Below, piece after piece: positions 17,467 through 26,779 of a stretch of DNA of 64,000 nucleotides. Origin of the DNA: JBGSUZ01 sp963677505. GTDB lineage: Bacteria > Bacillota > Clostridia > Peptostreptococcales > Acidaminobacteraceae. Location of the stretch: contig CAXXWB010000050.1 in NCBI GenBank assembly GCA_963677505.2, positions 1 to 64,000 on the forward strand, read 5' to 3'. The stretch's first letter is position 1. Every line of letters starts with the position of its first letter. The notes below the pieces were generated by a model. That model did not search any database, was not told the origin of the DNA, and saw only the letters and a program-made list of their open reading frames with translations. The position numbers were made by a program, and so were the translations under genes.

Positions 17467-18927
17467 TTGGACGCAAAATTACTGAAGAAAAAGACGGTCA
17501 ATGAGTTGAGAGAACTAGCTAAGGCTTTAGAAGTTCCCTACATATCTAAGTATAAAAAGGATGAACTCATTGATATCATCATGAACGGAGGCCATTCGCC
17601 GGCCATTCACCATGAATATGTCCAGACCGATGAAGAACCTTATGAAGCAGAAGATTTAGATGTAGACCTTTACGAAGGTGTGAATAACCTTTCTGAAGAC
17701 GAGGCGAATGATTCACAAAGTGATGAGTCGCTTGGGGATGATTCTGCTATGGAAGATTTACCAATTGAAGAGACTGAAGAAACATTGCCAGAAGAGGCTT
17801 CGATTGACTTAATGGAAAATGAGTCAGACGGGTTAGGCGAGGAAGTCACAGGTGTTATCGATATATTAGATGAAAAGGGTTTTGGATTTATACGCATAAA
17901 AAACGAGACGGACATATATGTTTCACAAAAGCAAATTATACGTTTTGGCCTTAGAACTGGGGACTTAGTTCAAGGTACAACCATGCTCCCAGGCCCAAAT
18001 GACAGAAACAGAAGACTTCGTTATGTCAATCAAGTCAATGGTATGACACCAATTTCAGGGTTTAAAAGACCTGTATTTGATGATTTAACCCCAACGTTCC
18101 CTTCCGACAGATTTGTTTTAGAAAAAGCTTTTTCAGATGTAACCTTAAGACTGATAGACCTTTTCTCTCCAATAGGCAAAGGCCAAAGGGGTTTGATCGT
18201 AGCACCTCCAAAAGCCGGGAAAACTATGTTGCTCCAAAAAATTGCGAAAGCCCTCAATGCCAATTATCCAGAAGTAGATGTAATCGTTCTCTTAATTGAT
18301 GAACGTCCTGAAGAAGTGACCGAGATGAAACGCTCCATTAAGGCCGAAGTCATCAGTTCAACTTTTGACGAACCGCCTTTAAATCATATTGAAAAAGCTG
18401 AATATGCCATTTTAAGAGCCAAGAATATGGTGGAAATGAAAAAAGATGTGGTTATTCTCTTAGATAGTATTACAAGGTTGGCACGTGCCTATAATTTGGC
18501 AATGCCTTCAAGTGGTAGAACTCTCAGCGGCGGCTTTGACCCAGCGGCCCTTCATAAGCCAAAACGTTTCTTTGGTGCAGCTAGAAAAGTAGAAGAGGGT
18601 GGCAGTCTTACCATTATAGCCACAGCTCTGATTGAGACAGGGTCTAAGATGGACGAAGTCATTTATGAAGAGTTTAAGGGGACGGGGAATATGGAGCTGA
18701 CCTTAAGCCGCAGATTGGCTGAGAGAAGAATTTTCCCAGCTATGGACGTTAGAAAATCGGGAACGAGAAGAGAAGAAAAACTTCTCAGCGAGTCAGAACT
18801 TGAAGCTGTTTGGAAAATCAGAAGAACCATGGGTCAAGGGGATGACGCTGCAGAACTTCTCATCGATCATATGAACAATACTAAAGATAATGAAGAATTT
18901 ATTGAACTCGTCAAGAAATGGGATTGA
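17467..18927 (+). CDS. rho: Transcription termination factor Rho
   Basis: This is a 486-residue hexameric RNA-dependent ATPase that terminates transcription. It shows an N-terminal Rho-N helix domain (KKKTVNELRELAKALEVPYI), an Asp/Glu/Ser-rich acidic insert (~residues 60-125), a cold-shock RNA-binding domain (GVIDILDEKGFGFIRI), Walker A APPKAGKT (~246-253) and Walker B VIVLLIDERPEEV. The acidic insert is longer than in E. coli Rho, as in many Gram-positives. The start is read as TTG 17467 with TGGAGGTGG directly upstream; GTG 17452 overlaps that site. The gene leads a translation/nucleotide cluster in the order rho-rpmE-tdk typical of Firmicutes. Confidence 0.97.
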   Translation: MDAKLLKKKTVNELRELAKALEVPYISKYKKDELIDIIMNGGHSPAIHHEYVQTDEEPYEAEDLDVDLYEGVNNLSEDEANDSQSDESLGDDSAMEDLPIEETEETLPEEASIDLMENESDGLGEEVTGVIDILDEKGFGFIRIKNETDIYVSQKQIIRFGLRTGDLVQGTTMLPGPNDRNRRLRYVNQVNGMTPISGFKRPVFDDLTPTFPSDRFVLEKAFSDVTLRLIDLFSPIGKGQRGLIVAPPKAGKTMLLQKIAKALNANYPEVDVIVLLIDERPEEVTEMKRSIKAEVISSTFDEPPLNHIEKAEYAILRAKNMVEMKKDVVILLDSITRLARAYNLAMPSSGRTLSGGFDPAALHKPKRFFGAARKVEEGGSLTIIATALIETGSKMDEVIYEEFKGTGNMELTLSRRLAERRIFPAMDVRKSGTRREEKLLSESELEAVWKIRRTMGQGDDAAELLIDHMNNTKDNEEFIELVKKWD

Positions 18928-18960
18928 TTCTAACCAAGAACTGTGTTACAATCTAATAGC

Positions 18961-18989
18961 TTGACATTCGCATTGGTAATGTATATTAT
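18961..18989 (+). promoter_or_regulatory. Sigma-A promoter of rpmE
   Basis: A perfect TTGACA (18961-18966), 17-nt spacer and TATTAT (18984-18989) lie between rho and rpmE, 38 nt before the rpmE start codon. Confidence 0.82.
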
Positions 18990-19027
18990 TATAAAAGTGA
19001 TATTTTTTAATGAAAGAGGTGAACTTC

Positions 19028-19225
19028 ATGAAACCTGGAATCCATCCTAACTACAAGACAATAGAAGTTAAATGCGCTTGCGGAAACCATTTTGAAACTA
19101 AATCAACTAAAGACGAAATCAAAATCGAAATTTGTTCAGCGTGCCATCCATTCTACACTGGTACACAAAAACAAGTTGACCGTGGCGGTAGAGCTGATAA
19201 GTTCAAACAAAAGTTTGGCTTATAA
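19028..19225 (+). CDS. rpmE: 50S ribosomal protein L31 (zinc-binding form)
   Basis: This 65-residue L31 is of the Cys-containing C+ type: the zinc ligands are visible in CACG and CSAC. MKPGIHPNYKTIEVKCACG is the canonical N terminus. ATG 19028 follows AGAGGTG; the in-frame ATG at 19010 has no ribosome site and adds non-conserved residues. It has its own promoter and terminator, so it is at least partly expressed as a single gene. Confidence 0.97.
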   Translation: MKPGIHPNYKTIEVKCACGNHFETKSTKDEIKIEICSACHPFYTGTQKQVDRGGRADKFKQKFGL

Positions 19226-19248
19226 AAATTGACATCTATGAAATTGAA

Positions 19249-19282
19249 AGGTTAGAGATTTATTTCTCTAACCTATTTTATT
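19249..19282 (+). terminator. Terminator after rpmE
   Basis: A 10-bp perfect stem, AGGTTAGAGA / TCTCTAACCT, with a 6-nt loop is followed by ATTTTATTAT. Confidence 0.85.
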
Positions 19283-19356
19283 ATGAAAAATTTTACAAAA
19301 TATGTTATTATAAACTGTTGGACTAATAAATAGACTTATTATTATGGAGGCTTCTC

Positions 19357-19956
19357 GTGAGCAAACTCTATTTTAGATACGGCGCAATGAACTGTGGTAA
19401 GTCAACCAATCTTCTCCAAGTGGCATTTAACTATGAAGAGAGAGGTATGCGCGTCGCTATCATTAAACCTAAAACAGATACAAAAGGTGGAAACTTAGTG
19501 ATTTCAAGACTGGGTGTTACAAGGGAAGCGGACCTTTGGCTCGGTAAAGATGAAAACGTCTATAGTGCCATTGTTGACCATAGATCAAAAGCGGGAAAAA
19601 TTGACTGTGTTCTTGTGGATGAAGTACAATTTTTCCATAAAGACCACATTGACCAAATGTTTGAGTTTGCCGTCAAGGAAAGTATACCGGTAATCTGCTA
19701 CGGCCTCAGAACTGATTTTCAAATGAACGGATTTGAAGGCAGTGAAAGATTACTCTTGTTAGCTCATAGCCTTGAGGAACTTAAAACCATTTGTACTTGT
19801 GGAAAAAAAGCATTGCTCAACGGCAGAAAAATAAATGGCAAATACGTCTTTGAAGGCGAGCAAGTGGCCATTGACGGTGAAGACCAAGTGGAATATCAAT
19901 CTCTGTGTCCAAAGTGCTATTTCAAATTAAAGGACAATAGCCAGCGAGGTGAATAA
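19357..19956 (+). CDS. tdk: Thymidine kinase
   Basis: This is a 199-residue type II thymidine kinase that phosphorylates thymidine with ATP for dTMP salvage. It has the P-loop GAMNCGKS near the N terminus, the DEVQFF Walker B/catalytic Glu motif and a C-terminal zinc lasso with CTCG and CPKC pairs. The GTG start at 19357 is preceded by GGAGG. Its stop codon abuts the next gene's ATG, so the downstream genes are probably in one operon with it. No clear promoter was seen upstream. Confidence 0.96.
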   Translation: MSKLYFRYGAMNCGKSTNLLQVAFNYEERGMRVAIIKPKTDTKGGNLVISRLGVTREADLWLGKDENVYSAIVDHRSKAGKIDCVLVDEVQFFHKDHIDQMFEFAVKESIPVICYGLRTDFQMNGFEGSERLLLLAHSLEELKTICTCGKKALLNGRKINGKYVFEGEQVAIDGEDQVEYQSLCPKCYFKLKDNSQRGE

Positions 19957-20877
19957 ATGTCCAAAAAATATTCGGCAATAGGCGGTCAAGCCCTTATAGA
20001 AGGGGTTATGATGCGTGGAAAGAAGACGGTTGCCATCGCAGTGAGGAATCAAGACGGCGGTATTGACGTCAAAGTTGAAAATTTAAAAGCGTCTAAATTT
20101 GCACCACTCTATAAAATGCCACTCTTTAGAGGGGTGTTTGGTCTGATCTCTTCTATGGTTATAGGAACGAAGGCCTTAGCGTGGTCTGCAGAAGTTTATG
20201 CAGAAGTAGACGATAGCTATGAAATGAGTAAGTTCGAGAAATGGGCCACTGAAAAACTAGGCGATAAGGCAGAAACTGTTATGGTTTCCGTGTCCATGGT
20301 AATTGCCCTATTTATGGCGTTCTTCCTGTTTGGCGCCCTTCCGAGTTTGATCACTAATTTCCTAAAATCGGTCACAGACAGCCAGTGGATTCTGACTACT
20401 GCAGAAGGTATTATGAAAATCACCCTGTTTGTTACTTATATTTATGTCATTTCCTTTATGAAAGACATTCGCCGTGTATTTGAATACCATGGCGCTGAGC
20501 ATAAAGCCATTCATTGCTTGGAGAGCGGACAGGAACTAACTGTAGAAAATGTTAAAAACTTTACGACCCTGCACCCCCGTTGTGGAACCAGCTTCCTTAT
20601 CATTGTTCTTGCCGTTAGTATTGTGATTTTTAGTTTTATCAGCTGGTCCAATATTTGGATGAGAATTGCTCTGAAACTTTTGTTTTTACCGTTGATAGCG
20701 GGAATTGCCTATGAAATTATCAAATGGGCAGGCAAAAATGACAACGCCGCAGTGCGTATAATTAGTTATCCTGGGCTCATGATGCAAAAATTAACCACGA
20801 AAGAACCTGATGACAAAGAAATTGAAGTGGCCCTTGCCGCTCTTAAAAAAGTCATTGAAATAGAAGGAATGAGCTAG
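19957..20877 (+). CDS. yqhQ: YqhQ-like DUF1385 membrane protein
   Basis: This is a 306-residue multi-pass membrane protein of the DUF1385 family. The characteristic N terminus IGGQALIEGVMMRGKKT is present, followed by at least four hydrophobic segments (~residues 105-125, 145-170, 205-225, 230-250) and the EYHGAEHKAIHCLE and HPRCGTSFL motifs. These His/Cys-containing motifs suggest metal or cofactor contact, but the biochemical role of the family is not established. It commonly sits next to prmC/prfA and rpmE in Firmicutes, as here. ATG 19957 immediately follows the tdk stop. Confidence 0.9.
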   Translation: MSKKYSAIGGQALIEGVMMRGKKTVAIAVRNQDGGIDVKVENLKASKFAPLYKMPLFRGVFGLISSMVIGTKALAWSAEVYAEVDDSYEMSKFEKWATEKLGDKAETVMVSVSMVIALFMAFFLFGALPSLITNFLKSVTDSQWILTTAEGIMKITLFVTYIYVISFMKDIRRVFEYHGAEHKAIHCLESGQELTVENVKNFTTLHPRCGTSFLIIVLAVSIVIFSFISWSNIWMRIALKLLFLPLIAGIAYEIIKWAGKNDNAAVRIISYPGLMMQKLTTKEPDDKEIEVALAALKKVIEIEGMS

Positions 20878-20879
20878 CG

Positions 20880-21746
20880 ATGTTAATTCAAGAAGCACTT
20901 TCCTATGGCAATAAGGCATTAGAAGGCATTACCCCAATTCCTCAACTGGAAACTCAGTGGCTGTTGGAATGGATATTAAACGAAAATAGACTCTACTTAA
21001 TAGTGAATGGCAACAAACCCCTTAAGGAGGAAGAAGAAACTCAACTTTTAGAGGCGATTGCCAGAAGGCTAGGAGGAGAACCCCTTCAATATATTATTGG
21101 GACACAGGAATTTATGGGTCTTGACTTTGAAGTGACCCCCGATGTATTGATTCCTAGAAGGGATACAGAATGTCTTGTTGAACTTATAGTAGCGCATTAT
21201 AAAACTAATAAAATGACTTTACTCGTGTCCGACCTTGGGTCGGGAAGTGGGGCTATCGGCGTGAGCATTGCGTATCATTTGCCTCAGGCAAAAGTGACCT
21301 GTGTGGATTTATCCTCAGGGGCTTTGACTATGACCGTTCGCAATGCTGATCGACTGTTGGATGGAGACGCCAGAACTAATTTTTCGGCAGTCCATGGTGA
21401 TATGTTCGATTATTTAGAAGATTTATCAGAAACAAGTCAAGATTTAATCGTTTCTAATCCACCATACATTCCTAGCCGAGACATTGAAGACCTTCAAATT
21501 GAAGTGAAATGTCATGAACCGCGAACGGCCCTTGACGGCGGAGAAGACGGTCTGGACTATTATAGAAGATTGATAACGTCAGCTAGGGGTAAAATGAAGA
21601 TTGGAGCATGGATGCTGTTCGAAGTAGGCCATGATCAAGCAGATGCGGTAGCGCAACTTTTCCTTGACGATGGAGCGTATGAAGACATACAATGCTATCG
21701 GGACTTACAAGGCATTAAGCGAATCGTGGGTGCTCATAAAAAGTGA
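20880..21746 (+). CDS. prmC: Release factor glutamine methyltransferase
   Basis: This 288-residue SAM-dependent enzyme methylates the Gln of the GGQ motif in peptide release factors. It has an N-terminal helical substrate domain (~1-75), the SAM-binding GSGSGAIGVS motif and the catalytic NPPY at N193-Y196, and it lies 13 nt upstream of its substrate gene prfA. ATG 20880 starts 2 nt after the yqhQ stop. Length is normal. Confidence 0.96.
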   Translation: MLIQEALSYGNKALEGITPIPQLETQWLLEWILNENRLYLIVNGNKPLKEEEETQLLEAIARRLGGEPLQYIIGTQEFMGLDFEVTPDVLIPRRDTECLVELIVAHYKTNKMTLLVSDLGSGSGAIGVSIAYHLPQAKVTCVDLSSGALTMTVRNADRLLDGDARTNFSAVHGDMFDYLEDLSETSQDLIVSNPPYIPSRDIEDLQIEVKCHEPRTALDGGEDGLDYYRRLITSARGKMKIGAWMLFEVGHDQADAVAQLFLDDGAYEDIQCYRDLQGIKRIVGAHKK

Positions 21747-21759
21747 ATGAGGTGTAGAG

Positions 21760-22830
21760 ATGTTTGATAAACTTGAATTTATAGAAGGTCGTTATTTGGA
21801 TTTAGCTCAAAAAGTTGCAGATCCAGAAGTGATCAACGATCAAAAGATGTGGCAAAAATTAATGAAAGAGCATTCGGAATTAACACCGATTGTTGAAGCT
21901 TATAAAGAATATAAGTATTCTAAAGAGTCTATTGCTGAAATGAAAGAAATTCTCGATCAAAGCAGCGATGAAGACCTCCGAGAACTTGCTAAGATGGAAC
22001 TTCCAGAATTGGAAAACCGTGTAGAAGAATTGGCAGTTGAACTTAAAAAATTATTATTGCCAAAAGACCCTAACGACGATAAAAACGTTATATTGGAAAT
22101 TCGAGCAGGAGCAGGCGGCGATGAAGCAGGTCTCTTTGCGGCGGAACTTCTCAGATTATACACACGCTACGCAGAGCGCAGAAGATGGAAAATCGAAATG
22201 ATGAATACCTCAGATACAGGGGTTGGTGGCATTAAAGAAGCCTCAGTCATGATCAAAGGTCAAGGGGTTTACTCTATTCTTAAATTTGAATCGGGTGTGC
22301 ACAGGGTTCAACGTGTACCAGCGACAGAATCGTCAGGGCGTATTCACACTTCTACTGCAACAGTAGCCGTTCTTCCAGAAGCGGAGGACGTAGAAGTTAA
22401 CCTTAATATGAACGATATACGAGTGGATGTATTCCGTTCTTCAGGCAACGGCGGTCAGTCGGTTAATACAACGGATTCAGCCGTTCGTGTAACCCATATG
22501 CCAACAGGTATGGTTGTGTCGTGTCAGGATGGTAAATCTCAATTATCCAATAAAGAAAAAGCCCTTCAAGTTTTGAAAGCTAGACTTTATGAGAAAGAAT
22601 TGGATGAACGAAATGCTGGCATTGCAGAAGACAGAAGAAGTCAAGTTGGTTCAGGGGACCGCAGTGCGAAAATCAGAACGTACAACTTCCCGCAAGGAAG
22701 AATTACAGATCATAGAATCGGCATGACTGTTTATAAAATAGATGCATTCATGGATGGCGAAATCGATGAAATGCTAGATGCTGTCATTACTTATTATCAA
22801 GCAGAAGCACTTAAGTCAATGGAAGAATAG
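21760..22830 (+). CDS. prfA: Peptide chain release factor 1
   Basis: This is a 356-residue RF1 that reads UAA and UAG stop codons. The GGQ catalytic motif is at ~231-233 (SSGNGGQSVNTTD), and the PAT anticodon-like tripeptide is visible in RVPATESSGR, which distinguishes RF1 from RF2. ATG 21760 follows GAGGTG. It is co-directional and tightly spaced with prmC, which modifies it. Confidence 0.97.
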   Translation: MFDKLEFIEGRYLDLAQKVADPEVINDQKMWQKLMKEHSELTPIVEAYKEYKYSKESIAEMKEILDQSSDEDLRELAKMELPELENRVEELAVELKKLLLPKDPNDDKNVILEIRAGAGGDEAGLFAAELLRLYTRYAERRRWKIEMMNTSDTGVGGIKEASVMIKGQGVYSILKFESGVHRVQRVPATESSGRIHTSTATVAVLPEAEDVEVNLNMNDIRVDVFRSSGNGGQSVNTTDSAVRVTHMPTGMVVSCQDGKSQLSNKEKALQVLKARLYEKELDERNAGIAEDRRSQVGSGDRSAKIRTYNFPQGRITDHRIGMTVYKIDAFMDGEIDEMLDAVITYYQAEALKSMEE

Positions 22831-22838
22831 GCTCAGTC

Positions 22839-22872
22839 AACCCCTTCGAAATCATTTGAAGGGGTTTCTTTA
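22839..22872 (+). terminator. Terminator after prfA
   Basis: A 9-bp perfect stem, AACCCCTTC / GAAGGGGTT, with a 10-nt loop is followed by TCTTT. It closes the tdk-prfA operon. Confidence 0.88.
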
Positions 22873-22906
22873 GGCCTTAGTAGCCAATAAAAGAGGGGGT
22901 AGCATT

Positions 22907-24985
22907 GTGACAATTCAATACAAGTTGGACATGACTCACATCCAATGGATCGATATCCGTTCGCCCCGAGAGTTTCGGACAGGTACAATACCAGGTGCGA
23001 TAAACATTCCATTATTTTTAGACGATGCCTACGAAACTATCGGTACGATTTATAAGCAAAAAGGTCAGGGAGAAGCAAAACGTGCTGCTATGAAATTTGT
23101 AGCGGATAGGCTTCCTGAAATTTATGAGCAATTTTTAGAAGTGGAAACCAAGGGTAAGCCTATGGCTATGTTTTGTGCCCGTGGCGGGATGCGAAGTCAA
23201 ACCCTTAAAAATTTACTGACCAATTTAGGTCATAAACTAGATCGACTTGAAGGCGGCTATAAGGCTTATCGACAGGTGGTTATAGACGAAACTCAAAAGG
23301 CCTGCGAAACTGCTCAAATGGTTGTGCTTCATGGTATGACGGGCATTGGAAAGACGGAGATTTTAAAAGAGCTTGAAAACCGCGGGACTCACATTGTAGA
23401 CATTGAGGCTATTAGCCAACACAGAGGCTCAATGCTAGGTCGGATTGGACTACCAGAACAACCCAATCAGCGGGAATTTGAGCATTCTCTTCTTGAAAAA
23501 CTACTATGTGCTAATGGCAAACCTGTATTTTTAGAAGCAGAAAGCAAGCGACTTGGGAGAAATACCTTGCCTGAGCCATTTTTCGCGGCTATGAAACGAG
23601 GTAGACATATTGATTTAACTGCACCAATGGCGTTTAGAAAACAAGTGCTTATTAGAGAATACTGCGTAGATGAATCCTATGTTGATCAAATGATTGAGAT
23701 TATGGAAGGCTTCAGAAAAACCATGGGCCACGAAAAGGTCAATATGCTTCAAGAACTTCTTAAAAAGAGAGAACTAGAAACCGTTGCAGAGATATTGATG
23801 ACTGAATATTATGACCCTAAATATAAACACGCTTCTCGCGACGTGCACTATGACCTAACCTTTGAAATCCAATCCATTCAGGATAGTGTCGATAGGCTTT
23901 TAAAGTGGCAAGCGGAGCAACTTTGGACAACGATTATCCATATTAAAGGCATAGAGGATGAGGTGCTAGAACACCGATTAGGACCTGCAGCAAAAGCCCT
24001 TCGCGAGGGTGAAGCTGTAGCTTTTCCGACGGAAACCGTTTACGGGATAGGCGCTAATGCCCTTGACCCTGTAGCTGTTGCTAAAATTTTTAAGGCAAAG
24101 GGCAGACCTTCGGATAATCCTTTGATTGTCCATATTGTTAAACGCAGTGAATTGGATCCCTTGGTAAGCAAGGTGACGCCTCATGCCGAACAACTGATTG
24201 AAGCTTTTTGGCCTGGGGCTTTGACCTTGATATTGCCTAAGTCAAACCTTGTGCCTAATGCAGTCACAGTAGGGCTCAAAACCGTAGCCGTGCGTATGCC
24301 TAGTCATCCTGTGGCAAGAAAGCTCATTGAAATGGCCAACTGTCCTGTAGCGGCACCTAGTGCAAATCTATCTGGCAAACCAAGTCCTACTTGTGGGGAA
24401 GATGTGGTAGCAGATTTAAATGGTCGTGTCGCTGTGATTGTCTATGGAGAAGACGCTTCTATTGGTCTTGAATCAACGGTTGTAGACTTAACAGGTGACG
24501 AGCCTGTGGTATTAAGACCGGGAGGGGTGACCCTTGAAGCCATTCAAAAGGTAGTAGGTTGTGGACGCTATGACGAAAAACTCAACAAACAACTGACTAA
24601 AGATGAACAACCGAAATCTCCAGGCATGAAGTACACCCATTATTCTCCTGAAGCGGATGTAACTCTTTTCTCAGGAAATCTTGAAAAAGTGAGAGAGGAA
24701 ATTGAAAAACGTGTTCAGGAAGCTATTAAAGAGGGTAAAAGACCAGGGGTGATGACGGTTGATGAAATGGGAATGGCTTTTGAAGGGGCTATTGTTCTCT
24801 CTTTAGGGGCTTTAGAACGGCCAGAAGAAGGCGCTAACCTGCTTTTCAAGACCCTCAGAGATTTTGACCGACTGGGAGCAGATGTGGTGTTTGCAGTGGC
24901 TTTTGAAGAAAAAGGCATTGGCAAGGCGATTATGAACCGTTTGATTAAAGCGGCGGGACATAAAATAATTCACCTTGATTCCTAA
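22907..24985 (+). CDS. Fusion: tRNA 2-selenouridine synthase (MnmH) + threonylcarbamoyl-AMP synthase (Sua5/TsaC)
   Basis: This 692-residue open frame joins two complete tRNA-modifying enzymes. Residues ~1-345 are MnmH: a rhodanese domain with catalytic C90 in FCARGGMRSQT and a P-loop GMTGIGKT (143-150), for converting 2-thiouridine to 2-selenouridine at U34. Residues ~350-550 are the YrdC/Sua5 domain (AVAFPTETVYGIG, KGRPSDNPLIVHI, APSANLSG), and residues ~570-692 are the Sua5 C-terminal domain after the SPGMKYTHYSP linker, for making the t6A37 precursor. The GTG start at 22907 follows GAGGGGGT. Both products act in the anticodon loop. I see no stop or internal ribosome site at the junction, so a true fusion is likely. 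Confidence 0.92.
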   Translation: MTIQYKLDMTHIQWIDIRSPREFRTGTIPGAINIPLFLDDAYETIGTIYKQKGQGEAKRAAMKFVADRLPEIYEQFLEVETKGKPMAMFCARGGMRSQTLKNLLTNLGHKLDRLEGGYKAYRQVVIDETQKACETAQMVVLHGMTGIGKTEILKELENRGTHIVDIEAISQHRGSMLGRIGLPEQPNQREFEHSLLEKLLCANGKPVFLEAESKRLGRNTLPEPFFAAMKRGRHIDLTAPMAFRKQVLIREYCVDESYVDQMIEIMEGFRKTMGHEKVNMLQELLKKRELETVAEILMTEYYDPKYKHASRDVHYDLTFEIQSIQDSVDRLLKWQAEQLWTTIIHIKGIEDEVLEHRLGPAAKALREGEAVAFPTETVYGIGANALDPVAVAKIFKAKGRPSDNPLIVHIVKRSELDPLVSKVTPHAEQLIEAFWPGALTLILPKSNLVPNAVTVGLKTVAVRMPSHPVARKLIEMANCPVAAPSANLSGKPSPTCGEDVVADLNGRVAVIVYGEDASIGLESTVVDLTGDEPVVLRPGGVTLEAIQKVVGCGRYDEKLNKQLTKDEQPKSPGMKYTHYSPEADVTLFSGNLEKVREEIEKRVQEAIKEGKRPGVMTVDEMGMAFEGAIVLSLGALERPEEGANLLFKTLRDFDRLGADVVFAVAFEEKGIGKAIMNRLIKAAGHKIIHLDS

Positions 24986-25003
24986 AGAGGTTTTATGTAT
25001 AAT
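24975..25003 (+). promoter_or_regulatory. Sigma-A promoter of rpiB-upp
   Basis: TTGATT (24975-24980), a 17-nt spacer and perfect TATAAT (24998-25003). The -35 box lies inside the last codons of the preceding gene. Confidence 0.75.
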
Positions 25004-25039
25004 ATCTAAGGTTTAGAGTTTGGATATGGAGGTGTTTTC

Positions 25040-25489
25040 ATGAAAATTGCAATTGGATGTGACCACGGTGGTCTCGAATTAAAAAAAGAAGTACTTGCCT
25101 ATTTAAAAGGTCAAGGACATGAAGTAGAGGATTTTGGTACCCATTCAAATGAATCCTGCGACTATCCAAAATACGGGGTAGCAGTTGCTGAAGCCGTTGT
25201 CAGCGGTATGTTTGAAAAAGGCATTATCGTCTGCGGAACGGGTCAAGGCATTGCCCTTGCTGCTAATAAAGTTAAAGGGGCTAGAGCGGTAGTTTGCTCA
25301 GATACCTTTAGCGCTGAAATGACAAGAGCTCATAACGATGCTAACATCCTCAGTCTTGGGGAGAGAGTTGTCGGTAAAGGCCTTGCGCTCAAAATCGTTG
25401 AAACTTGGCTGAACACCTCTTTTGAAGGTGGCAGACACGCCAATAGAGTTGATTTGATTAAAGCAACTGAAGACAAAAACTTTAAGTAG
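25040..25489 (+). CDS. rpiB: Ribose 5-phosphate isomerase B
   Basis: This 149-residue RpiB/LacAB-family isomerase interconverts ribulose-5-P and ribose-5-P. The signatures GCDHGG at the N terminus, the catalytic Cys in VCGTGQGIALAANK and R-H residues in GGRHANRVD are all present. ATG 25040 follows GGAGGTG. It is 21 nt upstream of upp, matching a role in supplying ribose phosphate (and so PRPP) for nucleobase salvage. Confidence 0.96.
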   Translation: MKIAIGCDHGGLELKKEVLAYLKGQGHEVEDFGTHSNESCDYPKYGVAVAEAVVSGMFEKGIIVCGTGQGIALAANKVKGARAVVCSDTFSAEMTRAHNDANILSLGERVVGKGLALKIVETWLNTSFEGGRHANRVDLIKATEDKNFK

Positions 25490-25510
25490 TCGTTCGAGAG
25501 GAGACTTTCC

Positions 25511-26140
25511 ATGAGAAGAGTTTACGAGATGAACCACCCGTTGATCCAACACAAGTTAACCTTGATTAGGGACAAAAATACGGGTTCGAAAGAATTTAGA
25601 GCATTGGTTAGAGAAGTGTCCATGTTGATGGCTTACGAAGTAACAAGAGGTTTGCCGTTGGAAGAAGTGGAAATTGAAACGCCAATTTGTAAGACAAAGT
25701 CAAAAGTATTGGCAGGTAGAAAACTTGGCTTAGTTCCAATTCTCAGAGCGGGACTTGGTATGGTAGACGGTTTCTTAGAACTGCTTCCTGCGGCTAAAGT
25801 AGGACATGTTGGTCTTTATAGAGACCCTGAAACTTTAGAACCAGTAGAATACTACTGCAAATTGCCTTCAGACGTAGAAGAAAGAGAGCTTTTAGTTCTT
25901 GATCCAATGCTTGCTACAGGTGGCTCTGCCAAAGCGGCAATTCGTTTCTTAAAAGACAGAGGCGCTAAAAACATCAAGTTCTGCGCTATTATTTCATGCC
26001 CAGAGGGTATTGAAGCCATTCATGCAGAACATCCAGATGTAGACATCTTTGTTGCGTCTATTGATGAAAAACTCAATGATCATGCATACATCATTCCAGG
26101 TCTTGGCGATGCTGGGGATAGATTGTTCGGTACAAAATAA
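25511..26140 (+). CDS. upp: Uracil phosphoribosyltransferase
   Basis: This is a 209-residue UPRTase that makes UMP from uracil and PRPP. It has the PRPP-binding motif LVLDPMLATGGSA, the LVPILRAGLGMVDG segment and the uracil-contacting C-terminal GDAGDRLFG. ATG 25511 follows GAGGAG. A terminator comes directly after it. Confidence 0.97.
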   Translation: MRRVYEMNHPLIQHKLTLIRDKNTGSKEFRALVREVSMLMAYEVTRGLPLEEVEIETPICKTKSKVLAGRKLGLVPILRAGLGMVDGFLELLPAAKVGHVGLYRDPETLEPVEYYCKLPSDVEERELLVLDPMLATGGSAKAAIRFLKDRGAKNIKFCAIISCPEGIEAIHAEHPDVDIFVASIDEKLNDHAYIIPGLGDAGDRLFGTK

Positions 26141-26152
26141 TATGAATTTAAT

Positions 26153-26182
26153 AGGATCAGGGGAAACCTGGTCCTTTTTTAT
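26153..26182 (+). terminator. Terminator after upp
   Basis: A 9-bp stem, AGGATCAGG / CCTGGTCCT, with one G-U pair and loop GGAAA is followed by TTTTTT. Confidence 0.88.
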
Positions 26183-26236
26183 ACCTTATGAGTTGGATAT
26201 TTGTATACATAGCCAGTGAAATCAGGAGGCCGTGCC

Positions 26237-26722
26237 ATGAGAAGAGATAAGGTCAACTACTATTTGGACATTGCACAAACCGTTATAAAAAGAGGAACTT
26301 GTATTAGAAGAAATTTCGGAGCCATCATTGTTAAAAACGATGAAATTATTGCAACGGGTTACACTGGCGCTCCAAGAGGTCGAGAGAACTGCTTGGATTT
26401 GGGATTCTGTGAACGAAGCCGAAGAAATGTGCCTAGAGGTGAACGCTATGAAATTTGCCGTTCGGTTCATGCGGAGGCAAATGCTATTATTTCAGCTTCA
26501 AGGCGAGACATGATTGGCGCCGACCTATACTTAGTGGGTGAAGAATTTGAAACAGGTGAACTTGTGAAAGAAGCCAATTCCTGCGCAATGTGCAAGAGAC
26601 TCATTATCAATGCTGGGATTGAACGGGTTTTTGTAAGGGATCTTGAGGACAAATATCGCGAGATTAAAGTCAACGATTGGATTGAAAACGACGATTCTTT
26701 AGTGGAACAGTTGGGTTATTGA
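26237..26722 (+). CDS. Deoxycytidylate deaminase (dCMP deaminase family, ComEB-like)
   Basis: This 161-residue zinc deaminase should convert dCMP to dUMP for dTMP synthesis. The zinc site reads H78-A-E80 (catalytic Glu) with C116 and C119 in CAMC. The TGAPRGRENC and GFCERS segments are typical of the dCMP-deaminase group and not of cytidine deaminases. ATG 26237 is chosen because AGGAGG lies at 26224-26229; the upstream in-frame GTG at 26216 precedes that site. It has no close operon partner. Confidence 0.93.
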   Translation: MRRDKVNYYLDIAQTVIKRGTCIRRNFGAIIVKNDEIIATGYTGAPRGRENCLDLGFCERSRRNVPRGERYEICRSVHAEANAIISASRRDMIGADLYLVGEEFETGELVKEANSCAMCKRLIINAGIERVFVRDLEDKYREIKVNDWIENDDSLVEQLGY

Positions 26723-26779
26723 GTCCGTAAAAATATTTTTAGACTTGGCTACTAATAGTTTACAATTCTTATTCGTGTA

